Origin: Clostridiales bacterium
GTDB lineage: Bacteria > Bacillota > Clostridia > Oscillospirales > CAG-272
Reading direction: 5' to 3'
Assembly: GCA_003150035.1 (NCBI GenBank)
Contig: QALR01000013.1
Span: 67,421 to 131,420, forward strand
DNA: 64,000 nt
Position numbers and translations under genes: made by a program. This document shows, one piece after another, positions 8,184 through 17,086 of the stretch. The first letter of the stretch is position 1. Each line of letters starts with the position of its first letter. The notes below the pieces were generated by a model, which worked only from the letters and a program-made list of their open reading frames with translations, did no database searches and was not told the origin of the DNA.

Positions 8184-8465
8184 ATGAACAAGATCTACAG
8201 ACTCATCGGCAAAGAAGGCCGAACCACCATTCCTTTCGACATTCGTCTCAAGATGCGCATCGGCTACAACAGCCTCCTCTCCTATGAGATGAAGGACGAA
8301 AACACCATCATCCTCCGCCGTGAGAAGGTCTGCGACCACTGCAGCGACCACGGTGTCAAGGAAGGTTCTATCCTTGACGTGGTCAACAGCCTCACCGAAA
8401 CCGAGCAGAAGGCTCTCCACAGATACCTCTCCATCAAGCTCTCCACGGGCAAGGAGCATCGATAA
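8184..8465 (+). CDS. AbrB-family transcriptional regulator
   Basis: A 93-residue protein from ATG 8184 behind AGAGGTG. Residues 3-45 (RLIGKEGRTTIPFDIRLKM, then DENTIILRREKV) are a good AbrB/SpoVT DNA-binding hairpin. A CDHCSDH motif follows and the C-terminus is a helix with a KALHRYLSIKL end. It lies directly after another AbrB-like gene. Its stop overlaps the next start (ATAATG). It probably regulates the element. Confidence 0.8.
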   Translation: MNKIYRLIGKEGRTTIPFDIRLKMRIGYNSLLSYEMKDENTIILRREKVCDHCSDHGVKEGSILDVVNSLTETEQKALHRYLSIKLSTGKEHR

Positions 8466-9190
8466 TGCCTGTACCGTTATATCGCTACTCCTTCCGTGAA
8501 GCCAAGGAGCACGACGAAATACAGGAATGGAAGCAGTCCCATGCGGAAAACATCCGCTGCCGAGATGCAATCGACAAGATGGTATCGGAACGGTACAGCA
8601 ACAATATCATGCCGAACAACATCATCAAGGATGCATGTGCCGAGTTTGGTATTGACCGTGTAGGATGGGTGTTAGCCACAACCGTCAGCGAAAACAGCAA
8701 CGATGGCAGATACCGACCGGATACCCGTCGTTGGTCGATGCAAGCCTTCTATATTCCCAACGACTCACGCAATCATGAAATCGAGCTTCGAACTCACCCC
8801 GAACTGGTCAACGGCATGGTTGGACAGTACAGAAAATACCTGTCCGAGGAACTCGGAATCCTGTCCAAAGAAGCATGCCTTCCCAACAGCAACGGTGAGG
8901 ACTATACCGAAAAGCTTCTCATCTTGCACACAGACGCTCTTGCGGAAGATTACAAGAAAGGCGAATATCAATACTTTTATGCCAACGGTGGAAACGGTTG
9001 CCGTCCCACCTCTCTTGGTCGCAAGATCTTCGGCTTCTTCCTTTCCGATGGCGAGAAAACACAGTTCGTCCGTGGAGATTTCATCGGCATTGCAGATCCC
9101 GAACAGGTTCCCGATTGGGTGAACGAAAACCTTGAAAAATACTTGCACGGACAGGAAAATACAGAAGACGGAGGTATGAAACTCGAATGA
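8465..9190 (+). CDS. DUF3849-domain protein
   Basis: A 241-residue protein starting MPVPLYRYSFREAKEHDE; this and RYRPDTRRWSMQAF fit DUF3849, a domain widespread in Firmicute conjugative elements with no known function. The second half (YFYANGGNGCRPTSLGRKI, then FVRGDFIGI) looks like a separate conserved module that I cannot name. Soluble. It ends DGGMKLE, encoding GGAGGT just before the next start, and the two genes overlap by four bases. Confidence 0.75.
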   Translation: MPVPLYRYSFREAKEHDEIQEWKQSHAENIRCRDAIDKMVSERYSNNIMPNNIIKDACAEFGIDRVGWVLATTVSENSNDGRYRPDTRRWSMQAFYIPNDSRNHEIELRTHPELVNGMVGQYRKYLSEELGILSKEACLPNSNGEDYTEKLLILHTDALAEDYKKGEYQYFYANGGNGCRPTSLGRKIFGFFLSDGEKTQFVRGDFIGIADPEQVPDWVNENLEKYLHGQENTEDGGMKLE

Positions 9191-9891
9191 GAATCAATAT
9201 CTATCAGATCGATGGTGACAAGGACACCAACAGAGTCAAGTTCGACAGCTATCACCGTACCCTTGAAAACGGTGGTATCAATCCTTCCATCTACAAGTGC
9301 GTATTTCATGGTGATGTGGACGGTGACCTCGAAGACGTTTACACGCTCTTCAATCTCCCCGACCACCCCGGCACTTACCAAGGACATTCGCTCTCCGTAT
9401 CCGACATTGTCGAGGTCATCGGAGATAGCGAGGATGTCGAGGAAGGAAGATACTTCGTTGATAGCGTAGGCTTCAAGAAGGTTGACTTCGACTCCACACA
9501 ATGTGCTGAAATGGACGGATTGCGCATGCTGATGATCCAACCACACAAGACACCCATTGTCACCTATGTCAAAGACGAGCTTGACGATCTCCAAAGAGCC
9601 GTCAGCGACCACTGCGAAGACGCGTATATCGAATACACCTATCCCTTTGACGATGACTGCATGGTTCTCGGAAATGAAGAAGCCAAGCTCAACGGCATGG
9701 AAGGAAATCGCAGACTCGGCAACTCAATCTATGCAGGCCCCATCTTTATCACACGAGATGACGGCGTGGGAGGTTTGTGCAGCCTCACCGATGAGCAGGT
9801 CATCAAGTATAGCGAGATGTTCGCTGAACCCCACGATATCAGCCCCGAAGAAACGCAGGCCGACGTTGGCTTTACTTTCTACGGTTGGTGA
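9187..9891 (+). CDS. YodL-like and DUF3846 fusion protein
   Basis: A 234-residue protein. The N-terminal half (INIYQIDGDKDTNRVKFDSY, GHSLSVSDIVEV, then FVDSVGFKKVDFD) matches the YodL-like domain. From about residue 112 (LRMLMIQPHKTPIV, YIEYTYPFDDDC, NEEAKLNGM, then IFITRDD) it matches DUF3846. Both are frequent partners in conjugative elements of Clostridia and have no tested role. No membrane segment. It is the last gene before a terminator. Confidence 0.75.
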   Translation: MRINIYQIDGDKDTNRVKFDSYHRTLENGGINPSIYKCVFHGDVDGDLEDVYTLFNLPDHPGTYQGHSLSVSDIVEVIGDSEDVEEGRYFVDSVGFKKVDFDSTQCAEMDGLRMLMIQPHKTPIVTYVKDELDDLQRAVSDHCEDAYIEYTYPFDDDCMVLGNEEAKLNGMEGNRRLGNSIYAGPIFITRDDGVGGLCSLTDEQVIKYSEMFAEPHDISPEETQADVGFTFYGW

Positions 9892-9898
9892 TATCCCA

Positions 9899-9929
9899 CC
9901 CGACAGGTGCGCAACTGTCGGGTTTTATT
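9899..9929 (+). terminator. Intra-operon terminator
   Basis: An 8-bp GC-rich stem CCCGACAG/CTGTCGGG (9899-9906 with 9915-9922) is followed by TTTTATTAT. It sits 8 nt after the previous stop codon and about 30 nt before the next start. Confidence 0.75.
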
Positions 9930-9961
9930 ATAGATAAATCTCGAAGAAAGGAGGTCAAAGC

Positions 9962-10414
9962 ATGGCTTCTAATGGCAAGAAAGGCTCCGGCAATGCTGCT
10001 CCCACACAGAACGAGCAGAAGAAACAGACTGCAGAAAAGAAGAACGATGCCGTTCAGCACGAAACCGAACAGCAGCCTGTTCCCAATATCAGCGTAAGGA
10101 TCGACAAGCTCTTTGACGATGATACCAAAAAGCTCAAGGCGTTTGCTTCTGCAAATGTCGGCCCATTCGCTGTCCACGGCATTCGAGTCTTTGAGAACGA
10201 GAAAGGTATGTTTGTAAGCATGCCTTCTATCCCTTACAAAGACGGCCAAGGCAACACGCAGTATGACGAAGTGTTCCATCCTGTAAGCAAGGAAGCTCGT
10301 GATGCACTCGTAAAGAACGTAATCGACGAGTATAACCACGCGCTCGAACAGGCGCAGACCAACAGTCAGGCTCCCGTACAGTCGGGTGGCAGTCAGACTA
10401 TGACGCAGATGTAA
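9962..10414 (+). CDS. SpoVG-family protein
   Basis: A 150-residue protein with a 40-residue Lys/Gln-rich disordered N-terminus, then a SpoVG domain: ISVRIDKLFDDDTKKLKAFA, VHGIRVFENEKGMFVSMPS, then DEVFHPVSKEAR. SpoVG proteins are small nucleic-acid-binding regulators, and mobile-element copies with extended tails are common. The tail is Gln/Ser-rich. It starts at ATG behind AAAGGAGG. Flanked on both sides by terminator hairpins, so it may have its own transcript level. Confidence 0.88.
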   Translation: MASNGKKGSGNAAPTQNEQKKQTAEKKNDAVQHETEQQPVPNISVRIDKLFDDDTKKLKAFASANVGPFAVHGIRVFENEKGMFVSMPSIPYKDGQGNTQYDEVFHPVSKEARDALVKNVIDEYNHALEQAQTNSQAPVQSGGSQTMTQM

Positions 10415-10425
10415 TCTGCACCCAC

Positions 10426-10465
10426 AATGGGGAGTGAGATAAAGTCACTCCCCATTTTCATTTTC
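10426..10465 (+). terminator. Terminator after the SpoVG gene
   Basis: A perfect 12-bp stem AATGGGGAGTGA/TCACTCCCCATT (10426-10437 with 10445-10456) with a 7-nt loop and a short T tail. Confidence 0.85.
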
Positions 10466-10519
10466 CCGACAACAAAAACTCAAAACAAAAATTTCAAGAA
10501 AGAACGAGGTAATTAACCT

Positions 10520-10750
10520 ATGAAAAAGCTTATCAACTCCATCAAGAACAAGTGCAACTCCGCCATCATCTCCGCAAGAACCGCCATCGAGTCCACCTCC
10601 GGTGAGGGCTATATCGACACGGGCGTGAAGATCATCATCGGCGTAGTCATCGGCGGTGTCATCCTCGCTGGTCTCTATCTCCTCTTCAACGGCACGATCA
10701 TCCCCACGCTCACCACTAAGATCGGTGAGATGTTCAACTACGGCGGCTAA
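10520..10750 (+). CDS. DUF6133-like small membrane protein, candidate pilin
   Basis: A 76-residue protein with a basic N-terminus (MKKLINSIKNKC), a GEGYIDTGVK stretch and one long hydrophobic helix (KIIIGVVIGGVILAGLYLLF), ending in MFNYGG. It fits the DUF6133 family. Its place directly before a prepilin peptidase and a full set of Tad genes suggests it is the major pilin, the Gly-Glu before the helix being a possible processing site. A stable hairpin after the gene could raise its mRNA level. The pilin role is inference. Confidence 0.65.
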   Translation: MKKLINSIKNKCNSAIISARTAIESTSGEGYIDTGVKIIIGVVIGGVILAGLYLLFNGTIIPTLTTKIGEMFNYGG

Positions 10751-10766
10751 TCCCGTCGAAACCCTC

Positions 10767-10791
10767 GGAAGGGGCGCAATCCGCCCCTTCC
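10767..10791 (+). other. Stable hairpin after the pilin-like gene
   Basis: GGAAGGGGCG (10767-10776) pairs with CGCCCCTTCC (10782-10791). No T run follows, so it is more likely a 3' mRNA-stabilising or processing structure than a terminator. Confidence 0.6.
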
Positions 10792-10820
10792 AAAACTAAA
10801 TTCGGGAAAGGAGAAATCCA

Positions 10821-11498
10821 TTGATCATTCAACCCATACACCCTATAGTCTCTCCTCCTGTGATCAATCCCATCATTCAGACCTTTGTGGCTGAAAACGT
10901 GATTGCGTGGGAAGCAGTTGTCCTCATCATCAAGATGATTCTCGTGGCAACTGCAGCCCTCGTGATAGGATTGTTCCTCAACAGGAATATGGAGAAACAG
11001 GGCTTCGTAACAAACAAGACCTTCACCTTGATCGCATCAACGGTGATGGCACTCGGTCTCTCGCTCCGATTCGGGTTAAGTGTATACACGTTCCAAGGAA
11101 TATTCCTATTCTTCCTTCTGCTATACGCTTCCATGTCGGATCTCACAGACCGCCACGTGGCAAACCACGTTACAATTTCAATTCTTGCCTTGTCCCTCAT
11201 CAGCGTACCGACCGTTGGATTTACCTCCATGCTTATAGGCGGTGCGGTAAGTGCCGCTATTCAGCTTGGCGTGACCGCATTGAGTGGCGGTGGATACGGC
11301 GGTGCTGACTGGAAGATCTCTTCTGCCTGTGCATTCTTGCTCGGATGGCAACGAGGTCTTGCAGGTATGGTGCTTGGTCTTCTTATCGGGGTTATTTTCA
11401 CCCTCATTTATAACAAGATCAAAGACCGTGATATGCGAGAAGGCTTTGCTCTCATTCCGTTTATCTCTATCGGTATGATGGCGGTATTCTTCATCTAA
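10821..11498 (+). CDS. A24-family prepilin peptidase, TadV/CpaA-like
   Basis: A 225-residue polytopic membrane protein from TTG 10821 behind AAAGGAG. It has the two aspartate sites of type IV prepilin peptidases: SDLTDRHVAN (about residue 98) and GGGYGGADWKISSA (about residue 156, the GxGD-type motif as GGAD). Such enzymes cut the leader from pilins at the cytoplasmic face. It has no N-methylase domain, as in TadV/CpaA. It sits between the pilin candidate and the assembly genes. Confidence 0.85.
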   Translation: MIIQPIHPIVSPPVINPIIQTFVAENVIAWEAVVLIIKMILVATAALVIGLFLNRNMEKQGFVTNKTFTLIASTVMALGLSLRFGLSVYTFQGIFLFFLLLYASMSDLTDRHVANHVTISILALSLISVPTVGFTSMLIGGAVSAAIQLGVTALSGGGYGGADWKISSACAFLLGWQRGLAGMVLGLLIGVIFTLIYNKIKDRDMREGFALIPFISIGMMAVFFI

Positions 11499-11521
11499 AA
11501 ACGCAGAAAGGAAACAAACAA

Positions 11522-12250
11522 ATGAAACAGAAAAAGTCAAGCGGTTCTCATCCCGTGGGCAACCGCACAGTCGTCGGAATTATCTGCATTGTGGTCGCAC
11601 TTGCAATTTGTTTCGGCATCGCACCCTTGGTCAACAGACTCTCTGACGGAAAGACCGAGATCGTTCGTCTGATCAAGGATGTACCTGCAGGTGCGACCAT
11701 TGCTGAAACCGACATCGAGGTCGTAGAGGTCGGCAGTTACAATCTGCCCTCTACAGTGATCACCGACAAAACACAGGTCATCGGCAAGTGCGCCATGGTC
11801 AATCTCTCGGCAGGTGAATACCTGCTCCCCGGCAAGGTAGGAGATGACCTCAACAACGCACAGAGCATCCTTGAATCCCTTGATACCAAGCATAAGGCTA
11901 TCAGTATCACCATCAGCTCTTACGCACTCGGCTTTTCGGGCAAGCTCGAAACCGGAGATATCGTCAGCATCCTCGTGTACGATGAGGAAGAAGACGAGAT
12001 GTTCACCCCCTCCGAGCTCACCTACGTGAAGGTCATTACGACTACGACCGCCAATGGTGTGGATAAGGCAGATATCGAAGATACAAGCCAGCCCGTCACC
12101 GTAACACTCCTTGTAAACGCAGAACAGGCAGAAGTCCTCGCCTACTACGAGATGCACGGAGATATGCACATCGTCCTTGAATACCGAGGCGATGCGGAAA
12201 CCGCACAGAAATATCTGGACGCACAGAATAAAGTATTCGGAGGTAACTGA
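11522..12250 (+). CDS. CpaB/RcpC-like pilus assembly protein (SAF domain)
   Basis: A 242-residue protein with one N-terminal membrane helix (about residues 18-36) and then a SAF domain: VRLIKDVPAGATIAETDI, LPSTVITDKTQVIGK, then LSAGEYLL. This is the CpaB/RcpC signature; in Tad systems the protein lies in the periplasmic or outer zone of the machine and supports pilus assembly. Fixed neighbours are the prepilin peptidase and CpaE/CpaF genes. It starts at ATG behind AGAAAGGAA. Confidence 0.85.
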   Translation: MKQKKSSGSHPVGNRTVVGIICIVVALAICFGIAPLVNRLSDGKTEIVRLIKDVPAGATIAETDIEVVEVGSYNLPSTVITDKTQVIGKCAMVNLSAGEYLLPGKVGDDLNNAQSILESLDTKHKAISITISSYALGFSGKLETGDIVSILVYDEEEDEMFTPSELTYVKVITTTTANGVDKADIEDTSQPVTVTLLVNAEQAEVLAYYEMHGDMHIVLEYRGDAETAQKYLDAQNKVFGGN

Positions 12251-12251
12251 T

Positions 12252-13004
12252 ATGGAAGGAAAAATTATCGCCGTGTGGGGCTCTCCTCACAGCGGTAAAA
12301 CCACGTTCGCAACCAAGCTTGCGACAGCCATTTACTCCTCCTTCGAGTCTACGGTCATCACCCTGTATACCGACCTCGAAACTCCCGTTATCCCCGTCCT
12401 TTTTCCTTTTGACAAAAACGAGGATCTCGGCTCGGTAGGCTATCCGCTTTCCAAGACCGAGGTGGAACAGGGCGATATCATCAACAACCTTGTAACCGTC
12501 AAGGATATGCAGAACTTTGGCTTCCTCGGTTACAAGACAGGTGAAAACAAGTACACTTATCCCAAGTTCGGCAGAGCGAAAGCCGAGGATCTTCTCACAG
12601 AACTTTGCAGACTCGCCGATTACGTGATCGTAGATTGCACAAGCAACCTCTCTGAGAATGTAATCGCACAGACTGCCATCGAAAAAGCGGATCAGATCCT
12701 CCGACTCTCGTCCCCCGACCTGCAGAGCATCAGCTTCTTCCTCTCACAGCTTCCTGTCTACGGTGACAGCAAGTATCGACTTGACGATCACATTGTAGGG
12801 CTGAACACCCCCAACGTGGACGTATTCATGCCGATTGAGGAAGCCAAGACACAGCTCGGCGAGGTATCCTTCACCGTGCCTTTCAGCGCACAGGTCAAGG
12901 AGCAGATGCAGCAAGGCAAGCTCCACGTGAAGACGACCGACAAGAGATTTGAAGCAAGGATGCAGGACATCGCAAGCAAGGTGGTGGCGTATGGTACGGA
13001 TTGA
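12252..13004 (+). CDS. CpaE/TadZ-like P-loop ATPase
   Basis: A 250-residue protein from ATG 12252 behind GGAGG. A Walker A GSPHSGKTTFATKLA lies at residues 10-24 and DYVIVDCTSN gives the ParA/MinD-type second motif. In Tad systems TadZ/CpaE localises the machine at the membrane. There is no receiver domain in front, so it is a minimal form. The next gene starts inside its last codons. Confidence 0.8.
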   Translation: MEGKIIAVWGSPHSGKTTFATKLATAIYSSFESTVITLYTDLETPVIPVLFPFDKNEDLGSVGYPLSKTEVEQGDIINNLVTVKDMQNFGFLGYKTGENKYTYPKFGRAKAEDLLTELCRLADYVIVDCTSNLSENVIAQTAIEKADQILRLSSPDLQSISFFLSQLPVYGDSKYRLDDHIVGLNTPNVDVFMPIEEAKTQLGEVSFTVPFSAQVKEQMQQGKLHVKTTDKRFEARMQDIASKVVAYGTD

Positions 13005-14307
13005 ACTTTATGATCTCCTCGGAAAAACGCAGGAGTATATCGCCAAGTATTACGCCACAGCCTTGACAGACGAACAGAAGCACGACCAGCTCAAGTCCTA
13101 TATTGAGAAATATATCCTTGACGGCGGCTTCATCGTTCACGGCTTCACCGAAGACAAGCTCATCGACCGCCTGTATGCGGAGATGGTGGAATATTCCATC
13201 CTCACTCCGTTCCTCGGTGCAGCTGACCTCGACGAGATCAACATCAACGCATGGGATGACATTACGCTGACCTACTCGGACGGCAGAATGGTCAAGCTCG
13301 AAGAACACTTCCGCAGTCCGTCCCACGCAATCGACATCGTAAAAAGGCTGTTGCATCATAGCGGAATGATCATTGATAACGCCACACCTATCGCCCAAGG
13401 CCACCTGCCGAACAACACCCGTATCACGGCAATCAAATCGCCTGTCGTGGATGAGGAAGCAGGTATCTCGGTATCTATCCGACTTCTGCATCCGCAGAGA
13501 GTTGACCGCGCCCACCTCGTTGAGAGTGGCATGGTCACCGAGGAAATGATCTCGTTCCTCGAAATGTGCATCCGCTACGGTGTTTCGGTAGTTGTGGCAG
13601 GTAGAACCTCTTCGGGTAAAACAACCCTCATGAACGCACTTCTGTCGAGCATCCCGGACGATAAGCGTATCTACACCATTGAGTCCGGCGCCCGTGAGTT
13701 GTTCCTCGTCAAGAAGAACCGCTTCGGAGAAACGCAGAACAACGTGGTACACACGCTGTCCCGTCCGAGCGAGAATGACGCTTACAACATCACTCAGGAA
13801 AACCTCGTTGTAGCGGCTCTTCGTTTTGACCCCGACGTTGTGGTCGTGGGTGAGATCCGAGATGCCGAAGCCAACTCCACCGTGGAAGCCTCCCTTACAG
13901 GACACACGGTAGTAACCACGGTACACTCCGGACCTGCAGAGTCAGCCCACGGACGAATCTCGCTCCTCTGTCAGAGAAGATTTCAGCTCGGCATGGAAGT
14001 ATCCCTTTCGCAGTCCCGACAGGCGTTTCCCATCGTGGTATTCGCCCATAAATGCGAGGACAATAGCCGTAAGGTCATGGACATCACCGAGTGCGAAGTA
14101 ACTCCCGAAGGAAAGACCTTCTACCGTTGCCTGTACCGTTACAACATCACGGAAAACATCTACGATGGCAACAAGTTCATCATCAAAGGCGAGTTTGAAA
14201 AGGTAAACACGCCTTCCGAGTACCTGCAGACACTCTTGACACGTTCGGGAGTACCGCAAGAGGAACTCTCTAAATTCACACGAAAGGAGATGACGGTTAC
14301 AGCATGA
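12991..14307 (+). CDS. CpaF/TadA secretion ATPase
   Basis: A 438-residue type II/IV secretion ATPase. Walker A is GRTSSGKTT at residues 204-212; VVVGEIRDAEANSTVEASL gives Walker B and TGHTVVTTVHSG the His box. The N-terminal domain (about residues 1-140) is typical of CpaF. It powers assembly of the pilus. I chose ATG 12991, which overlaps the previous gene by 14 bases; the longer frame adds residues that do not fit the family. Stop overlaps the next start (ATGA). Confidence 0.93.
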   Translation: MVRIELYDLLGKTQEYIAKYYATALTDEQKHDQLKSYIEKYILDGGFIVHGFTEDKLIDRLYAEMVEYSILTPFLGAADLDEININAWDDITLTYSDGRMVKLEEHFRSPSHAIDIVKRLLHHSGMIIDNATPIAQGHLPNNTRITAIKSPVVDEEAGISVSIRLLHPQRVDRAHLVESGMVTEEMISFLEMCIRYGVSVVVAGRTSSGKTTLMNALLSSIPDDKRIYTIESGARELFLVKKNRFGETQNNVVHTLSRPSENDAYNITQENLVVAALRFDPDVVVVGEIRDAEANSTVEASLTGHTVVTTVHSGPAESAHGRISLLCQRRFQLGMEVSLSQSRQAFPIVVFAHKCEDNSRKVMDITECEVTPEGKTFYRCLYRYNITENIYDGNKFIIKGEFEKVNTPSEYLQTLLTRSGVPQEELSKFTRKEMTVTA

Positions 14308-15230
14308 CCTTCGTTTACCTTATCTGCTTTTTGCTGGTCACCGTGGGAACGCTCTTCATTCTGAAGCTTACTCCCGAAAAGATCACAAACGACCTTATGC
14401 GATTTGTGTCACCAAAACAGACACTGCGAGATAAGGTACTGACGGCAAAAGGCAAAAAGAAATCCCGTAAGCTCACAGTAGAGCTCAACCGCATCCGAGA
14501 TGCGCTCGAACAGACTGGTAAAGGCGGTCAGTTTACGATTGCCTGTGCAGCCTCCATCCTCCTCATGATTATCGGTTGCGTGGTCGCCATCATGATCGAC
14601 AACGCATTCCTCATTCCCGTATTCGCCATCGCATTCGCACTCATTCCGTTTGCCTATGCCAAGCGAACCGTGAACTTCTATGATAATCACATCAAAGAGG
14701 AACTGGAAACCGCACTCTCGATCATCACGACCTCCTATGTCAGAACCGACGATATTGTCACGGCTGTCAAGGAAAATGTGCAGTATCTCAAGCCTCCCGT
14801 TAAGGACATCTTCGCCGGATTCGTAGCCGAAAACATGATGATTTCCTCCGATGTGAAGCAATCTATCCGACACCTCAAGGAGAAAGTCAGCAACTCGATC
14901 TTTGACGAGTGGTGCGATACCTTGATTGCTTGTCAGGATGACAGAACTCTCAAGGACACGCTGATGCCCATCGTTGCGAAGCTCACCGACGTCAGAATCG
15001 TCAACAACGAGATCAAGGGTATGCTTTCCGCAGCCCGTACCGAGTATTGGATGATGGCAGGTATGGTGGTTGGTAACATCCCCCTCCTGTATCTCATCAA
15101 CAAGGACTGGTATGCCGCCCTTATGTTCACGACCCTTGGCAAGATCGTACTTGCGATTTGCGGGTTGACGATTGTCATCACCGCAATGTTCATGTTCAAG
15201 TTTACGAAACCTGCCGAATACAAGAAGTGA
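14304..15230 (+). CDS. TadB-like inner-membrane platform protein
   Basis: A 308-residue membrane protein with hydrophobic segments near the N-terminus, at about residues 80-115, and two at the C-terminus, with a cytoplasmic helical domain between them: the T2SSF architecture. Tad machines use two such proteins (TadB, TadC) as a platform for the ATPase. It overlaps CpaF by four bases and is followed after eight bases by the second platform gene. Confidence 0.8.
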   Translation: MTFVYLICFLLVTVGTLFILKLTPEKITNDLMRFVSPKQTLRDKVLTAKGKKKSRKLTVELNRIRDALEQTGKGGQFTIACAASILLMIIGCVVAIMIDNAFLIPVFAIAFALIPFAYAKRTVNFYDNHIKEELETALSIITTSYVRTDDIVTAVKENVQYLKPPVKDIFAGFVAENMMISSDVKQSIRHLKEKVSNSIFDEWCDTLIACQDDRTLKDTLMPIVAKLTDVRIVNNEIKGMLSAARTEYWMMAGMVVGNIPLLYLINKDWYAALMFTTLGKIVLAICGLTIVITAMFMFKFTKPAEYKK

Positions 15231-15238
15231 GGTAGCCC

Positions 15239-16117
15239 ATGGAAATTGCATTACAGTTAATTATTTCAACCATCGCCGCAATTGGCCTTGCGTTTATCCT
15301 TGCGGATGTATTCAAGATTCCCAAATATCCCGTATCCAAGGCAATCACAAGCCTTGGAAAGCGGAAGAACAAGAAAACAAATCCCCTCGATATCTGGCTT
15401 GGTGACCTCGCCAATCTGATTGCCTCCAAGCTCCGACTGAACGAGTATAAGCGACTCCAGCTCAAGATCGACCTTGAAAGTGCCGACATGAGTATGTCGC
15501 CCGAACAGTATGTGGCAAACGCCATTGTCAAAGCACTTTTCATTGGTGTATTTGCTATTCCTTTTCTGTTTTTCGCTCCCATCATCTCGGCACTCGTTGC
15601 CGTGATTGCGGTAGTCATCTACTTCAGCGAATACAAGAAGGTTGGCAATATCATTAAGGAAAAGCGCCGTCAGATCGAAGCAGAACTGCCTCGATTGGTC
15701 TCCAACATCGATAAGACACTCGCACACAGTCGTGACGTTCTCGGCATTCTCGATTCCTACCGTGAACACGCAGGTGAGGAACTCCGCCGAGAGCTTGACA
15801 TCACAGTTGCGGATATGCGATCCGGTAACTATGAGGTGGCTCTCACCCGACTTGAATCCCGTGTAGGCTCCTCCATGATGTCCGATGTTACGAGAGGTCT
15901 TGTCAGCGTTATCCGTGGCGACAAAACCGACGTATATTGGGGCAACCTCGTCCTCAAGTTCTCGGACTATCAGCGAACCCTCCTCAAAAATGAAGCCAAC
16001 AAAGCTCCCAAGAGAGTTAGAAAGCTCTCGATGGCACTCCTGTTCTGCTTTATGCTGGTATACGTGGCAGTCATCGGTCAGGTGCTTATCACTTCACTCG
16101 GAGGTATGTTCGGATAA
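15239..16117 (+). CDS. TadC-like inner-membrane platform protein
   Basis: A 292-residue T2SSF-type protein. Two membrane segments lie near residues 98-130, a helical cytoplasmic domain (LVSNIDKTLAHSRDVLGILD) follows, and a last membrane helix is at the C-terminus. It pairs with the TadB-like protein just upstream. Its stop overlaps the next start by one base. Confidence 0.8.
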   Translation: MEIALQLIISTIAAIGLAFILADVFKIPKYPVSKAITSLGKRKNKKTNPLDIWLGDLANLIASKLRLNEYKRLQLKIDLESADMSMSPEQYVANAIVKALFIGVFAIPFLFFAPIISALVAVIAVVIYFSEYKKVGNIIKEKRRQIEAELPRLVSNIDKTLAHSRDVLGILDSYREHAGEELRRELDITVADMRSGNYEVALTRLESRVGSSMMSDVTRGLVSVIRGDKTDVYWGNLVLKFSDYQRTLLKNEANKAPKRVRKLSMALLFCFMLVYVAVIGQVLITSLGGMFG

Positions 16118-16515
16118 TGAAAAAGCTCTTCAACAAAAAAGGCGAAACCTATATCGACGTTGCCATTACGGTCATGATCGTAGCCTTCGTCCTCGTATTT
16201 GCTGTGAATATGGTGTCCCTCGTGGCTCTGAATCAGAATATGAAGACGATGGCTGACCAGATCGCAGACTATGCAACCGTGCAAGGCACGACGGATGTAG
16301 GCTCGTATATCAACGACCTGCGAGATAAAACAGGCATTGACTTCACCTATTCCTTTTCGGGTACGGACTACCACAGCGGTCAGAAGGTGCAGCTCGGTGA
16401 TGTTATCGAGGTAAGGCTCACCTACAGAGTGAGTTTCCTTGGCTTCGGTGAATCCATCTTTCCCGTAACTATCAATGCCTCCGCAAGCGGTATCTCACAG
16501 GTCTATTGGAAGTGA
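16117..16515 (+). CDS. DUF4320 (TadE-like) pseudopilin
   Basis: A 132-residue protein with a short basic N-terminus, a KGETYIDVAITVMIVAF stretch and one membrane helix, then a small soluble domain. The pattern fits DUF4320 and the general form of TadE pseudopilins, minor parts of Tad pili. The Gly-Glu before the helix could be cut by the prepilin peptidase encoded upstream. Tight spacing to TadC supports the role. Confidence 0.75.
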   Translation: MKKLFNKKGETYIDVAITVMIVAFVLVFAVNMVSLVALNQNMKTMADQIADYATVQGTTDVGSYINDLRDKTGIDFTYSFSGTDYHSGQKVQLGDVIEVRLTYRVSFLGFGESIFPVTINASASGISQVYWK

Positions 16516-16524
16516 GGTCACTTT

Positions 16525-17004
16525 ATGATTAGTAAAATAAAAAAACACATTTCTTCTACTGAAGGATTAGCCTATGTCCCTGTTTGCTTTCTCGTTATGT
16601 TTATTTGTCTGCTTACTTCCATTGTCATGCTATATATGGGGCTTATGGCACAGGTACAAATTCAGAAACGAGATGTGAAGTTAAAACTCGACAACCATAT
16701 CACACAATATGCCGTGGAAGCATTCGATTCCATTAAACAGGGCGAAAATTATATTGAGGCAATTAACCTCTCCAAACTTCAACAGACTGCATACGCAAGT
16801 CTTGGCTTTTCCGCATCAGACGTAAGCTACACCTACGAAAACGGCAACTGCACAATGTCAAGACCGACAATAACAGTGCTTTCGGGCGAAGGCTTTGGTC
16901 TTTCAGCAACCTATATCGCCTCTTTCCCCATCGTTTGGAATAGTAAAACTTATGCGGATCTTGAAGTGCCGTTGACAGTTATAAGCTATTATAAATTCAA
17001 ATAA
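16525..17004 (+). CDS. TadE/TadG-like pilus protein
   Basis: A 159-residue protein with one N-terminal membrane helix (about residues 18-42) after a STEGLAYVPV stretch, followed by a soluble domain rich in beta-type residues. The arrangement is that of a second TadE- or TadG-like minor pilin. I see no direct family match beyond this. It is in the operon after the DUF4320 gene and is more AT-rich than the genes before it. Confidence 0.6.
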   Translation: MISKIKKHISSTEGLAYVPVCFLVMFICLLTSIVMLYMGLMAQVQIQKRDVKLKLDNHITQYAVEAFDSIKQGENYIEAINLSKLQQTAYASLGFSASDVSYTYENGNCTMSRPTITVLSGEGFGLSATYIASFPIVWNSKTYADLEVPLTVISYYKFK

Positions 17005-17086
17005 TATTCTTTCGCGTTTGGGCTGGATATTCAGAAAATTTTGTGGTATTGTGGTGTTGAAAATATATATGAAAGGACTTAACAAC

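Noticed and set aside
12895..13926. 343-codon minus-strand frame
   Set aside because: Fully antisense to CpaE and CpaF, whose motifs are clear.
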